Positions 1-7,203 of a stretch of DNA of 15,289 bases are shown one piece after another. The notes under the pieces were generated by a model that had not been told where the DNA came from, did no database searches, and worked only from the letters and a program-made list of their open reading frames with translations. Position 1 is the first letter of the stretch. Every line of letters begins with the position of its first letter. Where the stretch lies: NCBI GenBank assembly GCA_036964625.1, contig JBALTG010000112.1, forward strand, positions 1 to 15,289, given 5' to 3'. The stretch comes from Motiliproteus sp036964625 (GTDB taxonomy: Bacteria; Pseudomonadota; Gammaproteobacteria; Pseudomonadales; Balneatricaceae). The position numbers and the translations under genes are program-made.

Positions 1-155
1 CACTTGATCGGAGTGCCCAGTGCAGGCAGGTGCGAGCCGAAGGCGATCGGGGTTTTGAGCAGGGTTTTTTCGGCGGCTAGCGCAGGTGCGGAGGCCGCTG
101 CTGCGGTGATTCCGGCGATTGCTGCGGTTAATAACATTGATTTGATTGGCTTCAT
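1..155 (-). CDS. Secreted solute-binding protein, probable TRAP transporter DctP subunit (N-terminal part only)
   Basis: Only the first 51 codons are present; the gene runs off the left edge. The start ATG (153-155) is preceded by a GGAG ribosome site six bases upstream. The first 28 residues form a clear Sec signal peptide (K near the start, Ala-rich core, ALA-A cleavage site), and the mature protein begins EKTLLKTPIAFGSHLPALG. A short basic stretch followed by a strand and an LPALGTP-like turn is what the first strand of periplasmic TRAP solute receptors looks like. This is a family impression, not a proof. It lies 119 bp downstream of bdhA on the same strand, so it is probably in the bdhA operon and would import 3-hydroxybutyrate or a related acid. 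An ABC-type binding protein is the alternative. Confidence 0.6.
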   Translation of the reverse strand, partial: MKPIKSMLLTAAIAGITAAAASAPALAAEKTLLKTPIAFGSHLPALGTPIK

Positions 156-206
156 AGTCGCTCCATCGTTGTTGTTTTTTGCTCTTGGTAATGCATGTTG
201 TCCCTG

Positions 207-248
207 ATACGCCAGCAGGGCGTATTCAGAGTCGCCCGATAAAGGGCG
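207..248 (-). other. Two small stem-loops between bdhA and the solute-binding protein gene
   Basis: The spacer holds two adjacent inverted repeats: CGCCC/GGGCG (233-237 with 244-248, 6-nt loop) and ATACGCC/GGCGTAT (207-213 with 219-225, 5-nt loop). Neither is followed by a T-run in the minus direction, so they do not look like an intrinsic terminator. They may stabilise or separate the bdhA and transporter parts of one transcript, as is common between an enzyme gene and a highly expressed binding-protein gene. The function is inferred. Confidence 0.35.
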
Positions 249-274
249 CGGGTTAAGTCGTGCTAGGGTCGTTG

Positions 275-1054
275 TTATTGCGCGGTCCAGGCGCCATCGA
301 TCGGCAGTGCGGCTCCGGTTATACCGCACGCGGAATCGGTACATAAAAACACCACCAGGTCGCCAATCGCTGACGGCTGGATTAATCCGGGGTAGGGCGT
401 TTTGGTCTTCACCAGCCCAGCTTTGGCTTCTTCCGCCGTGACGCCGTGCTGCTCGGCAAAGACCTTGAATTGATGCTGCAGCAGCGGCGTATCGGTCCAT
501 CCCGGGCAGATACTGTTGGCGGTGATGCCGTCGGCAGCATGCTCCAGAGCCACCACCTTGGTGAAGCCGATCAGGCCGTGCTTGGCGGCGCAGTAAGCTG
601 ATTTATTGGCGGAAGCGACCAGGCCGTGAACCGAGGCGATATTGACGATGCGGCCCCAGCCGGACTTTTTCATCAAGGGCAGGGCGAGGCGGCTGGTATG
701 GAACGCGGCGGTCAGATTGACCGCGATCACCTGGTCCCATTTCTCTGGCGGGAACTCGGTCGTCGCTGCGGTGTATTGAATGCCCGCATTGTTGACCAAG
801 ATATCGATGCCGCCAAATTCAGCTAGCATCGATTCAAACAGTTGCTCAATCTGCCCGGGGTTGGACAGGTCGGCACAGCAGTAGCGGGTTTTGGTCCCGA
901 ACTCCTGCTCGATAGTGGCCGCTATCGTAGCCCCTTCTTGGTTCTCTTCCAGGCCATTGAGCATCACCTGAATGCCTTGCTTGGCTAGTGCTCTTGCCGT
1001 GGCAAGGCCAATGCCACTGCTAGATCCTGTTACCAGTGCTGTTTTGTTAGTCAT
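275..1054 (-). CDS. bdhA: 3-hydroxybutyrate dehydrogenase (SDR family)
   Basis: A 259-residue short-chain dehydrogenase that would oxidise (R)-3-hydroxybutyrate to acetoacetate with NAD+ in the cytoplasm. Visible motifs: cofactor loop TGSSSGIG (residues 9-16), NNAG (88-91), catalytic N113, S141, Y154 and K158 (YCAAK). The residues known to bind substrate in Pseudomonas fragi HBDH all appear with a one-residue offset: Q93, H143, K151, W186, Q195, L214 and W256. This separates it from generic SDRs and from acetoacetyl-CoA reductase (PhaB). The length is normal for the family. A GGAG lies 11 bases before the ATG. The gene is divergent from a sigma54 activator and co-directional with a transporter gene, which fits a 3-hydroxybutyrate catabolic operon. 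Confidence 0.93.
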   Translation of the reverse strand: MTNKTALVTGSSSGIGLATARALAKQGIQVMLNGLEENQEGATIAATIEQEFGTKTRYCCADLSNPGQIEQLFESMLAEFGGIDILVNNAGIQYTAATTEFPPEKWDQVIAVNLTAAFHTSRLALPLMKKSGWGRIVNIASVHGLVASANKSAYCAAKHGLIGFTKVVALEHAADGITANSICPGWTDTPLLQHQFKVFAEQHGVTAEEAKAGLVKTKTPYPGLIQPSAIGDLVVFLCTDSACGITGAALPIDGAWTAQ

Positions 1055-1294
1055 GTGAAGTTTGTCTCCAGGGGATTAAACAACGGTTTGCTGTCGGTGT
1101 AGTTGCCTGTTCGGTCGTGATCATGGTGTTAGGCCGAAAGCGATAGCTTGCGGACCTGTCTGAGTCAGCAAAGAGGGCCGGTTTTTCGGCAAAGGGGGCT
1201 TAGAGCGAGTGGGTATTTGGGTGTTATTCATGGCATGGCACTTTTATTATTATCATTGTTGCGCTCTATCCAGAGCGTACTCCAGTTCTGCAAC

Positions 1295-1310
1295 TGCACT
1301 TCCCGCGCCA
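1295..1310 (-). promoter_or_regulatory. Candidate sigma54 (-24/-12) promoter for bdhA
   Basis: Read on the minus strand the sequence is TGGCGCGGGAAGTGCA. It has the required GG-N10-GC spacing and differs from the TGGCACG-N4-TTGCA consensus at two positions. Transcription would start near 1284, giving a leader of about 230 nt before the bdhA ATG, which is long but acceptable. A dedicated sigma54 activator is encoded immediately upstream and divergently, which strongly supports the assignment. Confidence 0.6.
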
Positions 1311-1418
1311 TAATTTTTAATTTGTTGATTTAAATAGGTTTGCGTTATTTGGTTGTGTTTTGTATGGTTCATGTGTCTGGTTTTCAAGGCAGGTAGTGTC
1401 TTGTTTTTGATACAGCTA

Positions 1419-1427
1419 TGTCCGACA
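1419..1427. promoter_or_regulatory. Short dyad TGTCCGACA, possible activator binding site
   Basis: TGTC-C-GACA is a perfect dyad with a one-base centre, 109 bp upstream of the candidate sigma54 promoter. That is the usual distance range for enhancer-like sites of sigma54 activators. It is short and found once, so it could be chance. Confidence 0.2.
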
Positions 1428-1456
1428 TTTAGGTGGTAGCAAGGATCGTGAGTGAT

Positions 1457-1484
1457 TTGGCGATATCCCGCTACCTAATATGAT
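1457..1484 (+). promoter_or_regulatory. Weak sigma70 promoter candidate for the sigma54 activator gene
   Basis: TTGGCG, a 16-bp spacer and TATGAT lie about 155 bp upstream of the regulator start. The -10 matches five of six bases; the -35 matches three. No better pair was seen in the gap for this direction. Confidence 0.25.
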
Positions 1485-1639
1485 GTGCTTGTTTAATGAT
1501 TTGTGGCTTGGTATTAACTGCTCGAAAGGATAACGATTGTTAGGCTGCTGGCTAATTTAAGCGTGTTCTGGCGCAGTTTAAATGCGAATGCTGCTTAGGG
1601 TTGGCTGAGCCCGTTTTTTTACCCGTTACGAGACCGCAG

Positions 1640-3073
1640 ATGGATAGGGATATGTTACAGATCGGAACCCTCGACCCTTCTAATAGCCAGAACCTTGCCT
1701 TGCTTAAGCTGCTCGACAGTAGCTGTGAGGGCATGATGCTGGTCGATCGTCACTGTCGTATCGTCTGGGTCAGTGATAAATACCGCATTGCGCTGGGAAT
1801 ACCGGATCAGCTCGATGTTCGCGGGCTCGAGGTCGAAGCATTGATTCCTCATAGTCTGATGCGCCAGGTGGTTAATACCGGCCGGGCTCAGCTGCTTGAC
1901 CTGATGCGTTTCAAGCAGCGCTGGTTTGTTGTGACCCGGCTACCTTTGCGGGATAAAACGGGTGCGATCAGTGGTGCAGTGGGGATGGTGTTTTTTGACG
2001 AGCTGGCCCACTTGCGCCCGCTGGTCGATAAATACAGTCGGCTGCAGCTACCGGTGCAAAAATCACGGGCCAAAGGCCGGCTGCGGCAGACAAAATATAG
2101 TTTTGCTGACCTGGTCGGCACTAGCAACGCGATGCTAGCTTTGCGCCAGCAGGCGCTACGGGTGGCGCCGATTGACAGTACGGTGCTGTTGCTGGGTGAA
2201 ACCGGTACCGGTAAAGAGCTGGTGGCGCAGGCGATTCACAACACCTCCGCGCGCACGGAAGCACCCTTCGTCAGCATCAATACCGCTGCACTGCCGGAAA
2301 CGTTGGTGGAAGCGGAGCTTTTTGGCGCTGCGGCAGGGGCCTATACCGGTGCCGATCCCAAGGGCCGGATCGGTAAATTCGAGCTCGCTCAGGGGGGGAC
2401 ACTGTTTCTCGATGAGATCGGCGAGATGAGCGTTGCGGTGCAGGGCAAACTGCTACGGGCACTGCAGGAGCGCGAAGTCGAGCCGATCGGGAGCAACAAG
2501 GTGGTGCCGATCGATGTTCGGGTGATCGCCGCGACCAGTCGTAACCTTGAGCAGCAGGTGAGCAAGGGGTTGTTTCGGGCCGATCTGTATTATCGTCTCA
2601 ATGTGCTGCCGCTGCAGTTACCACCGCTGCGCGAGCGTCTGGAAGATCTGCCTTTGCTTATCCGTGCTCTCAGCGCTCAGCTAAGCCTGCAGCTGGGGTG
2701 CGCCGAGCTGCAGATAACTAAGGGCTTGCTGCAAGCATTTTCGCGTTACCACTGGCCCGGCAATATCCGTGAGCTGCGCAATGTATTGGAAAGGGCGCTG
2801 CTGTTCTCAGATCAAGGCCGGGTTTCAGAGACCTTGCTGGCAAATTTCTTACCCGGTAGCAGCGTGGCTAATCCCTCAAGAGGGGCGGCTACACAGCCAT
2901 CGGATGCCGGGCAACCGCCGCAAACCCTTGCGGAGCAGGTTGCAGTCACCGAGCGTGCAGCAATCCAGGCTGCTATCGATCATTGCCAGGGAAATAAACT
3001 CCAGTCCGCCAAGCGGCTGGGTATCTCCCGGGCCGCGTTATACGAGAAGCTCAAGCGGCTGGGGCTGTCTTGA
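1640..3073 (+). CDS. Sigma54-dependent transcriptional activator, PAS-AAA+-Fis type (HbcR-like)
   Basis: A cytoplasmic enhancer-binding protein that uses ATP to open sigma54 promoters. Numbered from ATG 1640 (477 aa), it has an N-terminal PAS-like sensor domain (about 18-120), a central AAA+ domain with Walker A GETGTGKE (186-193), sigma54-contact loop GAYTGA (233-238) and Walker B LFLDEIGE, and a C-terminal Fis-type helix-turn-helix in the last 45 residues. There is no receiver domain, so it senses a ligand directly rather than taking phosphate from a kinase. Its place opposite bdhA and a transporter matches the PA2005/HbcR regulator of (R)-3-hydroxybutyrate use in Pseudomonas. The start is uncertain: a TTG at 1601 would add 13 residues and an ATG at 1652 would remove four. 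1640 was chosen for a GAG about seven bases upstream. Confidence 0.88.
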   Translation: MDRDMLQIGTLDPSNSQNLALLKLLDSSCEGMMLVDRHCRIVWVSDKYRIALGIPDQLDVRGLEVEALIPHSLMRQVVNTGRAQLLDLMRFKQRWFVVTRLPLRDKTGAISGAVGMVFFDELAHLRPLVDKYSRLQLPVQKSRAKGRLRQTKYSFADLVGTSNAMLALRQQALRVAPIDSTVLLLGETGTGKELVAQAIHNTSARTEAPFVSINTAALPETLVEAELFGAAAGAYTGADPKGRIGKFELAQGGTLFLDEIGEMSVAVQGKLLRALQEREVEPIGSNKVVPIDVRVIAATSRNLEQQVSKGLFRADLYYRLNVLPLQLPPLRERLEDLPLLIRALSAQLSLQLGCAELQITKGLLQAFSRYHWPGNIRELRNVLERALLFSDQGRVSETLLANFLPGSSVANPSRGAATQPSDAGQPPQTLAEQVAVTERAAIQAAIDHCQGNKLQSAKRLGISRAALYEKLKRLGLS

Positions 3074-3173
3074 AAGCCAGACACTTGCGCTGGGGCGATG
3101 TCTTTAAATCCTGATATGGCGATGATGACGGGGATTCGGTTGGTGTCTTATGGGCTGTTTTTCCAAAAGAAAA

Positions 3174-3995
3174 TCACTTGAATCGACGTTTTAGGCCCGT
3201 ATCGGCAATGATGCGGGTGGCCACCTCTTCAATCGACAAGTTGCTGACATCCAGGATGGGGACGCGGTTGAGTTGCAGCATTGCCTGTGCATCGTCGACC
3301 TCGCGGTAGCATTGCCGTATCGAGGCGTAAGGGCTGTCGGGGCGGCGCTGTTGACGGATGGCAGCAAGCAGGTCGGCATCGATGGTTAATCCGTACAGTT
3401 TATGACGATAGTTCCGGAGTGCTTTGGGGAGCTGCGTTTCGTCCAGGTCATCGCTGGTCAGCGGGTAGTTGGCAGTACGGATACCGAATTGCAGGGCCAG
3501 GTACAGGCTGGTCGGGGTTTTACCGGTTCGGGACACGCCGGTCAGAATGATATCGGCGTGATCGTAGTCGCGGTGGCGGCCGCCATCATCGTTGTCCAGG
3601 GTGAAATTAACCGCATCACCGCGTAAGCGGTACATCTCCTCATTTTCGTTTGCGCGCGACTCACCGGGGCTGTTGGCGGGTGGCTGTTGTAGTTGCTCTG
3701 CCAGTCCCGGTATCAGGACCCCGAACAGGTCGACGTGATAGCCGCTGCAGCCTTGAAGTCGTTGGCGAATAGACTCGGCGGCGAGGGTGTAAATTAATAA
3801 CGGTGGTTGCGCATCGAGCTGAGCGCGAGCCTCGATCTGGGCGACAATTCGATCAACTTTTTCCAGGGTGTCGACGTAGGGCAGGGTGATGCGCTCAAAT
3901 TCAACCTGCTTGAACTGGGACAGCAGGCTGCGACCCAGGCCTACCGCGGTGATCCCGGTGCCGTCAGAGATATAAAAAATAGTGCGTCTAGCCAT
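3174..3995 (-). CDS. ppsR: PEP synthase regulatory protein (bifunctional kinase / pyrophosphorylase, DUF299)
   Basis: A 273-residue member of the PSRP family. Family knowledge: it inactivates PEP synthase by ADP-dependent phosphorylation of a threonine beside the catalytic histidine and reactivates it by phosphate-dependent removal. The N-terminus ARRTIFYISDGTGITA is the family signature, and the P-loop GVSRTGKT lies at residues 153-160, followed by PTSLYLA. The ATG at 3995 was chosen because family members begin a few residues before the FYISDGTG strand. An in-frame ATG at 4016 would add seven residues (MRHKLRL) with no better ribosome site. It is divergent from ppsA with 81 bp between the starts, a conserved pairing of regulator and target. 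It ends about 100 bp from the convergent sigma54 activator gene. Confidence 0.92.
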   Translation of the reverse strand: MARRTIFYISDGTGITAVGLGRSLLSQFKQVEFERITLPYVDTLEKVDRIVAQIEARAQLDAQPPLLIYTLAAESIRQRLQGCSGYHVDLFGVLIPGLAEQLQQPPANSPGESRANENEEMYRLRGDAVNFTLDNDDGGRHRDYDHADIILTGVSRTGKTPTSLYLALQFGIRTANYPLTSDDLDETQLPKALRNYRHKLYGLTIDADLLAAIRQQRRPDSPYASIRQCYREVDDAQAMLQLNRVPILDVSNLSIEEVATRIIADTGLKRRFK

Positions 3996-4015
3996 AAGTC
4001 TAAGCTTATGCCTCA

Positions 4016-4044
4016 TTCCAGTAGGGGTCGTATCGTCCTATAAT
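4016..4044 (+). promoter_or_regulatory. Candidate sigma70 promoter for ppsA
   Basis: A perfect TATAAT (4039-4044) lies 32 bp before the ppsA start codon. The hexamer 17 bp upstream (TTCCAG) is a poor -35, so an activator may be needed. On the opposite strand the overlapping TATTAT could serve as a -10 for ppsR, meaning the two divergent promoters would overlap almost completely. Confidence 0.45.
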
Positions 4045-4076
4045 ACGGACTTTTTCAGTCTGAGGCCCGTTCCATC

Positions 4077-6446
4077 TTGAGTCGCTATATTGTTGGATTT
4101 GACCAGGTCAGTGCGCAAGATTATCTGCTTGTCGGCGGCAAACATGCGCCGCTGGGGGAGATGATTGCTCAGCTTGCCGACCAGGGGGTGCGGGTGCCGC
4201 CAGGGTTCGCCACAACCGCTCAGGCATACCGCGATTTTTTAGCGTTTAATGACCTGCAGCAGCAAATCATGCAGTGTCTTAATGCGCTCGATGTCGAGAA
4301 TATAGGTGCCCTGGCTGCGGCCGGTGATCAGATTAGAGAATGGATACTTCAGGCGCCGTTGCAGCCGCAATTGATTACTCAGATAGGCGCAGCTTGGACC
4401 GCGCTGGGTGGAGCACAGATTCCGGTCGCGGTGCGTGCGTCGGCGATTGCAGAGGGCTTGCCGGATGCCTCGTTTTCAGGCCAGCAGCAGAGTTATCTCA
4501 ACGTCAGCGGTCTGGATGCGGTTATAAAATCGATTAAGCAGGTATACGCCTCGCTGTTTAACGACCGTGCAATCGCGTACCGGGTTCATCGCAGCATCCC
4601 GCATGACGAAGTCGTGCTATCGGCCGGAGTTCAGCGGATGGTGCACACGGATACAGGGGCCAGCGGGATACTGGATACGCTCGATAGAGAATCAGGGTTT
4701 CAGGGCGTGTTTTATCTCTGCTCGGTGTTTGGTCTGGGCGAGCCAGTGATCCTGGGCCAGGTTAGCCCCGATGAGTTTCATGTCAGTAAGTCGCTATTGG
4801 ATGACGGCCGCCCCGCCATCATCAGTCGCAATCTGGGGACTAAGGCGATCAAAATGATCCGGGCCAGTGAACCCGATGCGGAGCCCGCCGTGGTCGTGGT
4901 AAAGACCGCGCCTGAACAGCGCTGCCAATTTAGTCTCACGGATACCCAGGTGCTCGAGTTAGCGCGCATGGGCGCGGCCATAGAGGCTCATTTTGGTCAG
5001 CCGATGGCGATCGAATGGGCGTTGGATGGTGAGGATGGCAGACTCTACGTGCTCCAGGCGCAAGGTATGGGGTCGGTTAAAAGCAGCACCCAGCGGGTCG
5101 AGCGCTACCTGATCAAAGAGACCGGGCGGGTGTTGCTCGAAGGGCGCAGTGTCGGCCAGCGGATCGGCAGTGGACCGGTACGGATTGTTAACGACCGAAG
5201 CGATCTGGCGCGGATCCAAGCGGGGGATGTTCTGGTCGCCGATATGACCGATCCAGAGTGGGAGCCGGTGCTGCGACGGGTGGCGGGGATTATCACTAAT
5301 CGAGGCGGTCGCACCTGTCATGCCGCGATCATCGCCAGGGAACTGGGTATTCCTGCCATTGTCGGTTGCGGTGATGCGACTGAACTGCTGCGCGACGCTC
5401 AGCTGGTAACGGTCTCCTGTGCCGAGGGCGACAGTGGCTTGTGCTATCAGGGTAAGCTGGATTTTGAGCACCAAAGCTCGCGTATCGATGCGATGCCGCC
5501 ACTGCCGTTTAAGATGATGCTCAATGTCGCCAACCCCGACCGGGTATTTAACTTTGCCAGCCTGCCGAACCAGGGGATCGGTCTGGCGCGGCTGGAGTTT
5601 ATTATCACCCGTATGATCGGGGTGCACCCCAAGGCACTGCTACGATTTTCCGAGCAGCCCGCCGAGGTCCGCCGCAGCATAGCGCTGCGCAGTGCCGGTT
5701 ATGGCTCGCCGCAGACATTCTTTGTTGAGAAATTAGCCGAGGGGATCGCCACTTTGGCGGTCGCCTGCGCGGGTAAGCCGGTGATCGTGCGGATGTCTGA
5801 TTTCAAATCCAATGAATACCGCAACCTGATTGGTGGGCGTCAGTACGAGCTCGACGAAGAGAACCCGATGCTCGGGTTTCGCGGTGCCTCGCGCTATATC
5901 TCCGATGCCTTTCGTGACTGTTTCGAGCTGGAATGCCAGGCGATCGTTAAGGTGCGGGACCAGCTAGGCTTGACCAATGTTGAGTTGATGCTGCCCTTTG
6001 TACGTACGTTGGGCGAGGCGAGGCAGGTGATAGAGTTGCTGCGGATCAACGGCTTGCGGCGCGGAGTTAATGGGTTACGTATTATAATGATGTGCGAGCT
6101 TCCCGCTAATGCGCTGCTGGCGGATCAGTTTTTGGAATATTTTGACGGCTTTTCGATCGGCTCCAACGACCTGACCCAGCTGACCCTAGGGCTGGATCGG
6201 GACTCCGGAGTTGTTGCACACCTGTTCGACGAGCGTAATGCTGCGGTCAAGGTGCTGTTGAAAATGGCGATTGAGGCCTGTCATCGGGCGAACAAGTATG
6301 TCGGCATCTGTGGTCAGGCACCCTCGGATTACCCCGATATGGCACGCTGGTTGATGGAGCAGGGGGTCGATAGTATCAGTCTCGATCCTGACTCGGTGCT
6401 GGATACCTGGTTTTACCTGACTCAGGATGCAACGGGCAGATCTTAG
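4077..6446 (+). CDS. ppsA: Phosphoenolpyruvate synthase
   Basis: A 789-residue enzyme (E. coli: 792) that converts pyruvate + ATP + water to PEP + AMP + phosphate, the gluconeogenic entry for C2-C4 substrates. Domains in order: N-terminal ATP/pyruvate-binding domain (about 15-340, with VGGKHAPLGEM near the start), the mobile phosphohistidine domain with GGRTCHAAIIARE and catalytic H415, and the C-terminal TIM-barrel PEP-binding domain with GSNDLTQLTLGLDRDSG and the catalytic-cysteine segment GICGQAPSD. T413, two residues before H415, matches the threonine modified by PSRP. The only usable start is TTG at 4077, with a GAGG 11-12 bases upstream; no ATG or GTG is available upstream in frame. A TTG start may keep expression modest. 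PpsA also fits the neighbouring 3-hydroxybutyrate locus, since acetyl-CoA feeders need gluconeogenesis. Confidence 0.96.
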   Translation: MSRYIVGFDQVSAQDYLLVGGKHAPLGEMIAQLADQGVRVPPGFATTAQAYRDFLAFNDLQQQIMQCLNALDVENIGALAAAGDQIREWILQAPLQPQLITQIGAAWTALGGAQIPVAVRASAIAEGLPDASFSGQQQSYLNVSGLDAVIKSIKQVYASLFNDRAIAYRVHRSIPHDEVVLSAGVQRMVHTDTGASGILDTLDRESGFQGVFYLCSVFGLGEPVILGQVSPDEFHVSKSLLDDGRPAIISRNLGTKAIKMIRASEPDAEPAVVVVKTAPEQRCQFSLTDTQVLELARMGAAIEAHFGQPMAIEWALDGEDGRLYVLQAQGMGSVKSSTQRVERYLIKETGRVLLEGRSVGQRIGSGPVRIVNDRSDLARIQAGDVLVADMTDPEWEPVLRRVAGIITNRGGRTCHAAIIARELGIPAIVGCGDATELLRDAQLVTVSCAEGDSGLCYQGKLDFEHQSSRIDAMPPLPFKMMLNVANPDRVFNFASLPNQGIGLARLEFIITRMIGVHPKALLRFSEQPAEVRRSIALRSAGYGSPQTFFVEKLAEGIATLAVACAGKPVIVRMSDFKSNEYRNLIGGRQYELDEENPMLGFRGASRYISDAFRDCFELECQAIVKVRDQLGLTNVELMLPFVRTLGEARQVIELLRINGLRRGVNGLRIIMMCELPANALLADQFLEYFDGFSIGSNDLTQLTLGLDRDSGVVAHLFDERNAAVKVLLKMAIEACHRANKYVGICGQAPSDYPDMARWLMEQGVDSISLDPDSVLDTWFYLTQDATGRS

Positions 6447-6515
6447 TCGCAATGGTAACGGCGCCAGTGAATGCCTGTTATCCTGTTTTTTTATCACGCT
6501 TAAAGGAGCTCAACC

Positions 6516-7016
6516 GTGCAAGATTTACTTCCCGATCTCTGTGATCAGTTTCCCGACCTGGTGCAGGTGCTCGAGCCGATGTTTGGCAATTTCGGTGGCC
6601 GCGAGCAGTTTGGGGGTGAAATCGTCACCCTTAAAGCCTTTGAAGATAACTCTCTGGTCCGCGAACAGGTTGCGCTGCCGGGTAAGGGTAAAGTGTTGGT
6701 TGTCGACGGCGGTGGTTCGATGCGCCGAGCCATGTTAGGCGATATGCTGGCTGAAAAAGCGGCGAAAAATGGCTGGGAAGGGATCGTTATCAACGGCTGC
6801 ATTCGCGATGTAAACGCTATTGCTGAAACCGATCTGGGAGTGGCCGCGCTGGGCTCTCATCCGATGAAAACCGATAAGCGTGGTCTAGGTGATCTGAATG
6901 TGGACGTCACGTTTGCTGGCGTCACCTTCCGCCCCGGTCATTACCTGTATGCGGATAACAACGGTGTATTGGTGTCGCCCCAGTCGTTGGCGTTGGAAAG
7001 CCAGGCTGATCAGTAG
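6516..7016 (+). CDS. rraA: RraA-family protein (regulator of ribonuclease E activity / aldolase-like fold)
   Basis: A 166-residue RraA-type protein. In E. coli RraA binds RNase E and inhibits mRNA decay; other members of the fold are 4-hydroxy-4-methyl-2-oxoglutarate aldolases. Recognised from LCDQFPDLVQVLEPMFGNFGG at the N-terminus, VLVVDGGGSMRRAMLGD, and GVTFRPGHYLYADNNGV near the end, all typical of RraA. The GTG start at 6516 has a strong AAAGGAG about seven bases upstream. It carries R97-D98 (the aldolase motif has R-D) but an alanine where the aldolases have the following acidic residue, so catalytic activity is doubtful. It follows ppsA by 69 bp on the same strand; the spacer contains a T7 run (about 6485-6491) but no convincing stem before it. 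Confidence 0.88.
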   Translation: MQDLLPDLCDQFPDLVQVLEPMFGNFGGREQFGGEIVTLKAFEDNSLVREQVALPGKGKVLVVDGGGSMRRAMLGDMLAEKAAKNGWEGIVINGCIRDVNAIAETDLGVAALGSHPMKTDKRGLGDLNVDVTFAGVTFRPGHYLYADNNGVLVSPQSLALESQADQ

Positions 7017-7050
7017 CAGCTAAGCCACATTAAGGGGCTGGAAAGGATCG

Positions 7051-7076
7051 GTCAACATACTCGTGCTGCTGTTGAC
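7051..7076. other. Inverted repeat between rraA and selD
   Basis: GTCAACA (7051-7057) and TGTTGAC (7070-7076) are perfect 7-bp arms around a 12-nt loop, 35 bp after the rraA stop. There is no T-run, so it is not a classical terminator; it could be a processing site, a weak Rho-linked structure or an operator for the selD promoter. Confidence 0.3.
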
Positions 7077-7099
7077 GCGGGCTGACGGTCAAGCGCTTA

Positions 7100-7128
7100 T
7101 CGACTTTCCGGTGGTTTTTCGCTATAAC
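7100..7128 (+). promoter_or_regulatory. Candidate sigma70 promoter for selD-selU
   Basis: TCGACT, a 17-bp spacer and TATAAC (5/6 match to the -10 consensus) lie 75 bp upstream of the selD ATG. This would give a leader of about 70 nt. It suggests that selD-selU is transcribed separately from ppsA-rraA. Confidence 0.4.
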
Positions 7129-7203
7129 AGGCAGCCTCTTTTAAGGTTGGATTGCGTGAGCGCTATCCGACGTTGCTGCATCGCTACTTCGAGTCTGCTA
7201 CCC

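Larger units (their letters stand above)
1055..1639. other. 585-bp divergent non-coding region between bdhA and its putative activator
   Basis: This stretch holds no convincing gene. Small open frames in it have poor composition and no ribosome site. It is clearly more AT-rich in its middle than the genes on either side. It contains a sigma54 promoter match for bdhA, a weak sigma70 candidate for the regulator and a short dyad that might be an activator site, each listed separately. A small GCCG/CGGC hairpin near 1180-1193 has no T-run. Confidence 0.6.

Noticed and set aside
1148..1333. Possible 61-residue gene in the bdhA/activator gap
   Set aside because: No ribosome site, no recognisable sequence, and it overlaps the sigma54 promoter match.
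3074..3173. Intrinsic terminator between the activator gene and ppsR
   Set aside because: AGACA/TGTCT can form a 5-bp stem with a large loop, and there is no proper T-run for either strand. Too weak to call.
4959..5627. A 222-residue open frame on the minus strand opposite ppsA
   Set aside because: It covers the conserved phosphohistidine region of PpsA and has no domain signature of its own, so it is a shadow frame.
7063..7203. N-terminal extension of SelD
   Set aside because: The frame is open, but the 47 extra residues resemble nothing, and the ATG at 7204 matches the usual start of the family exactly.
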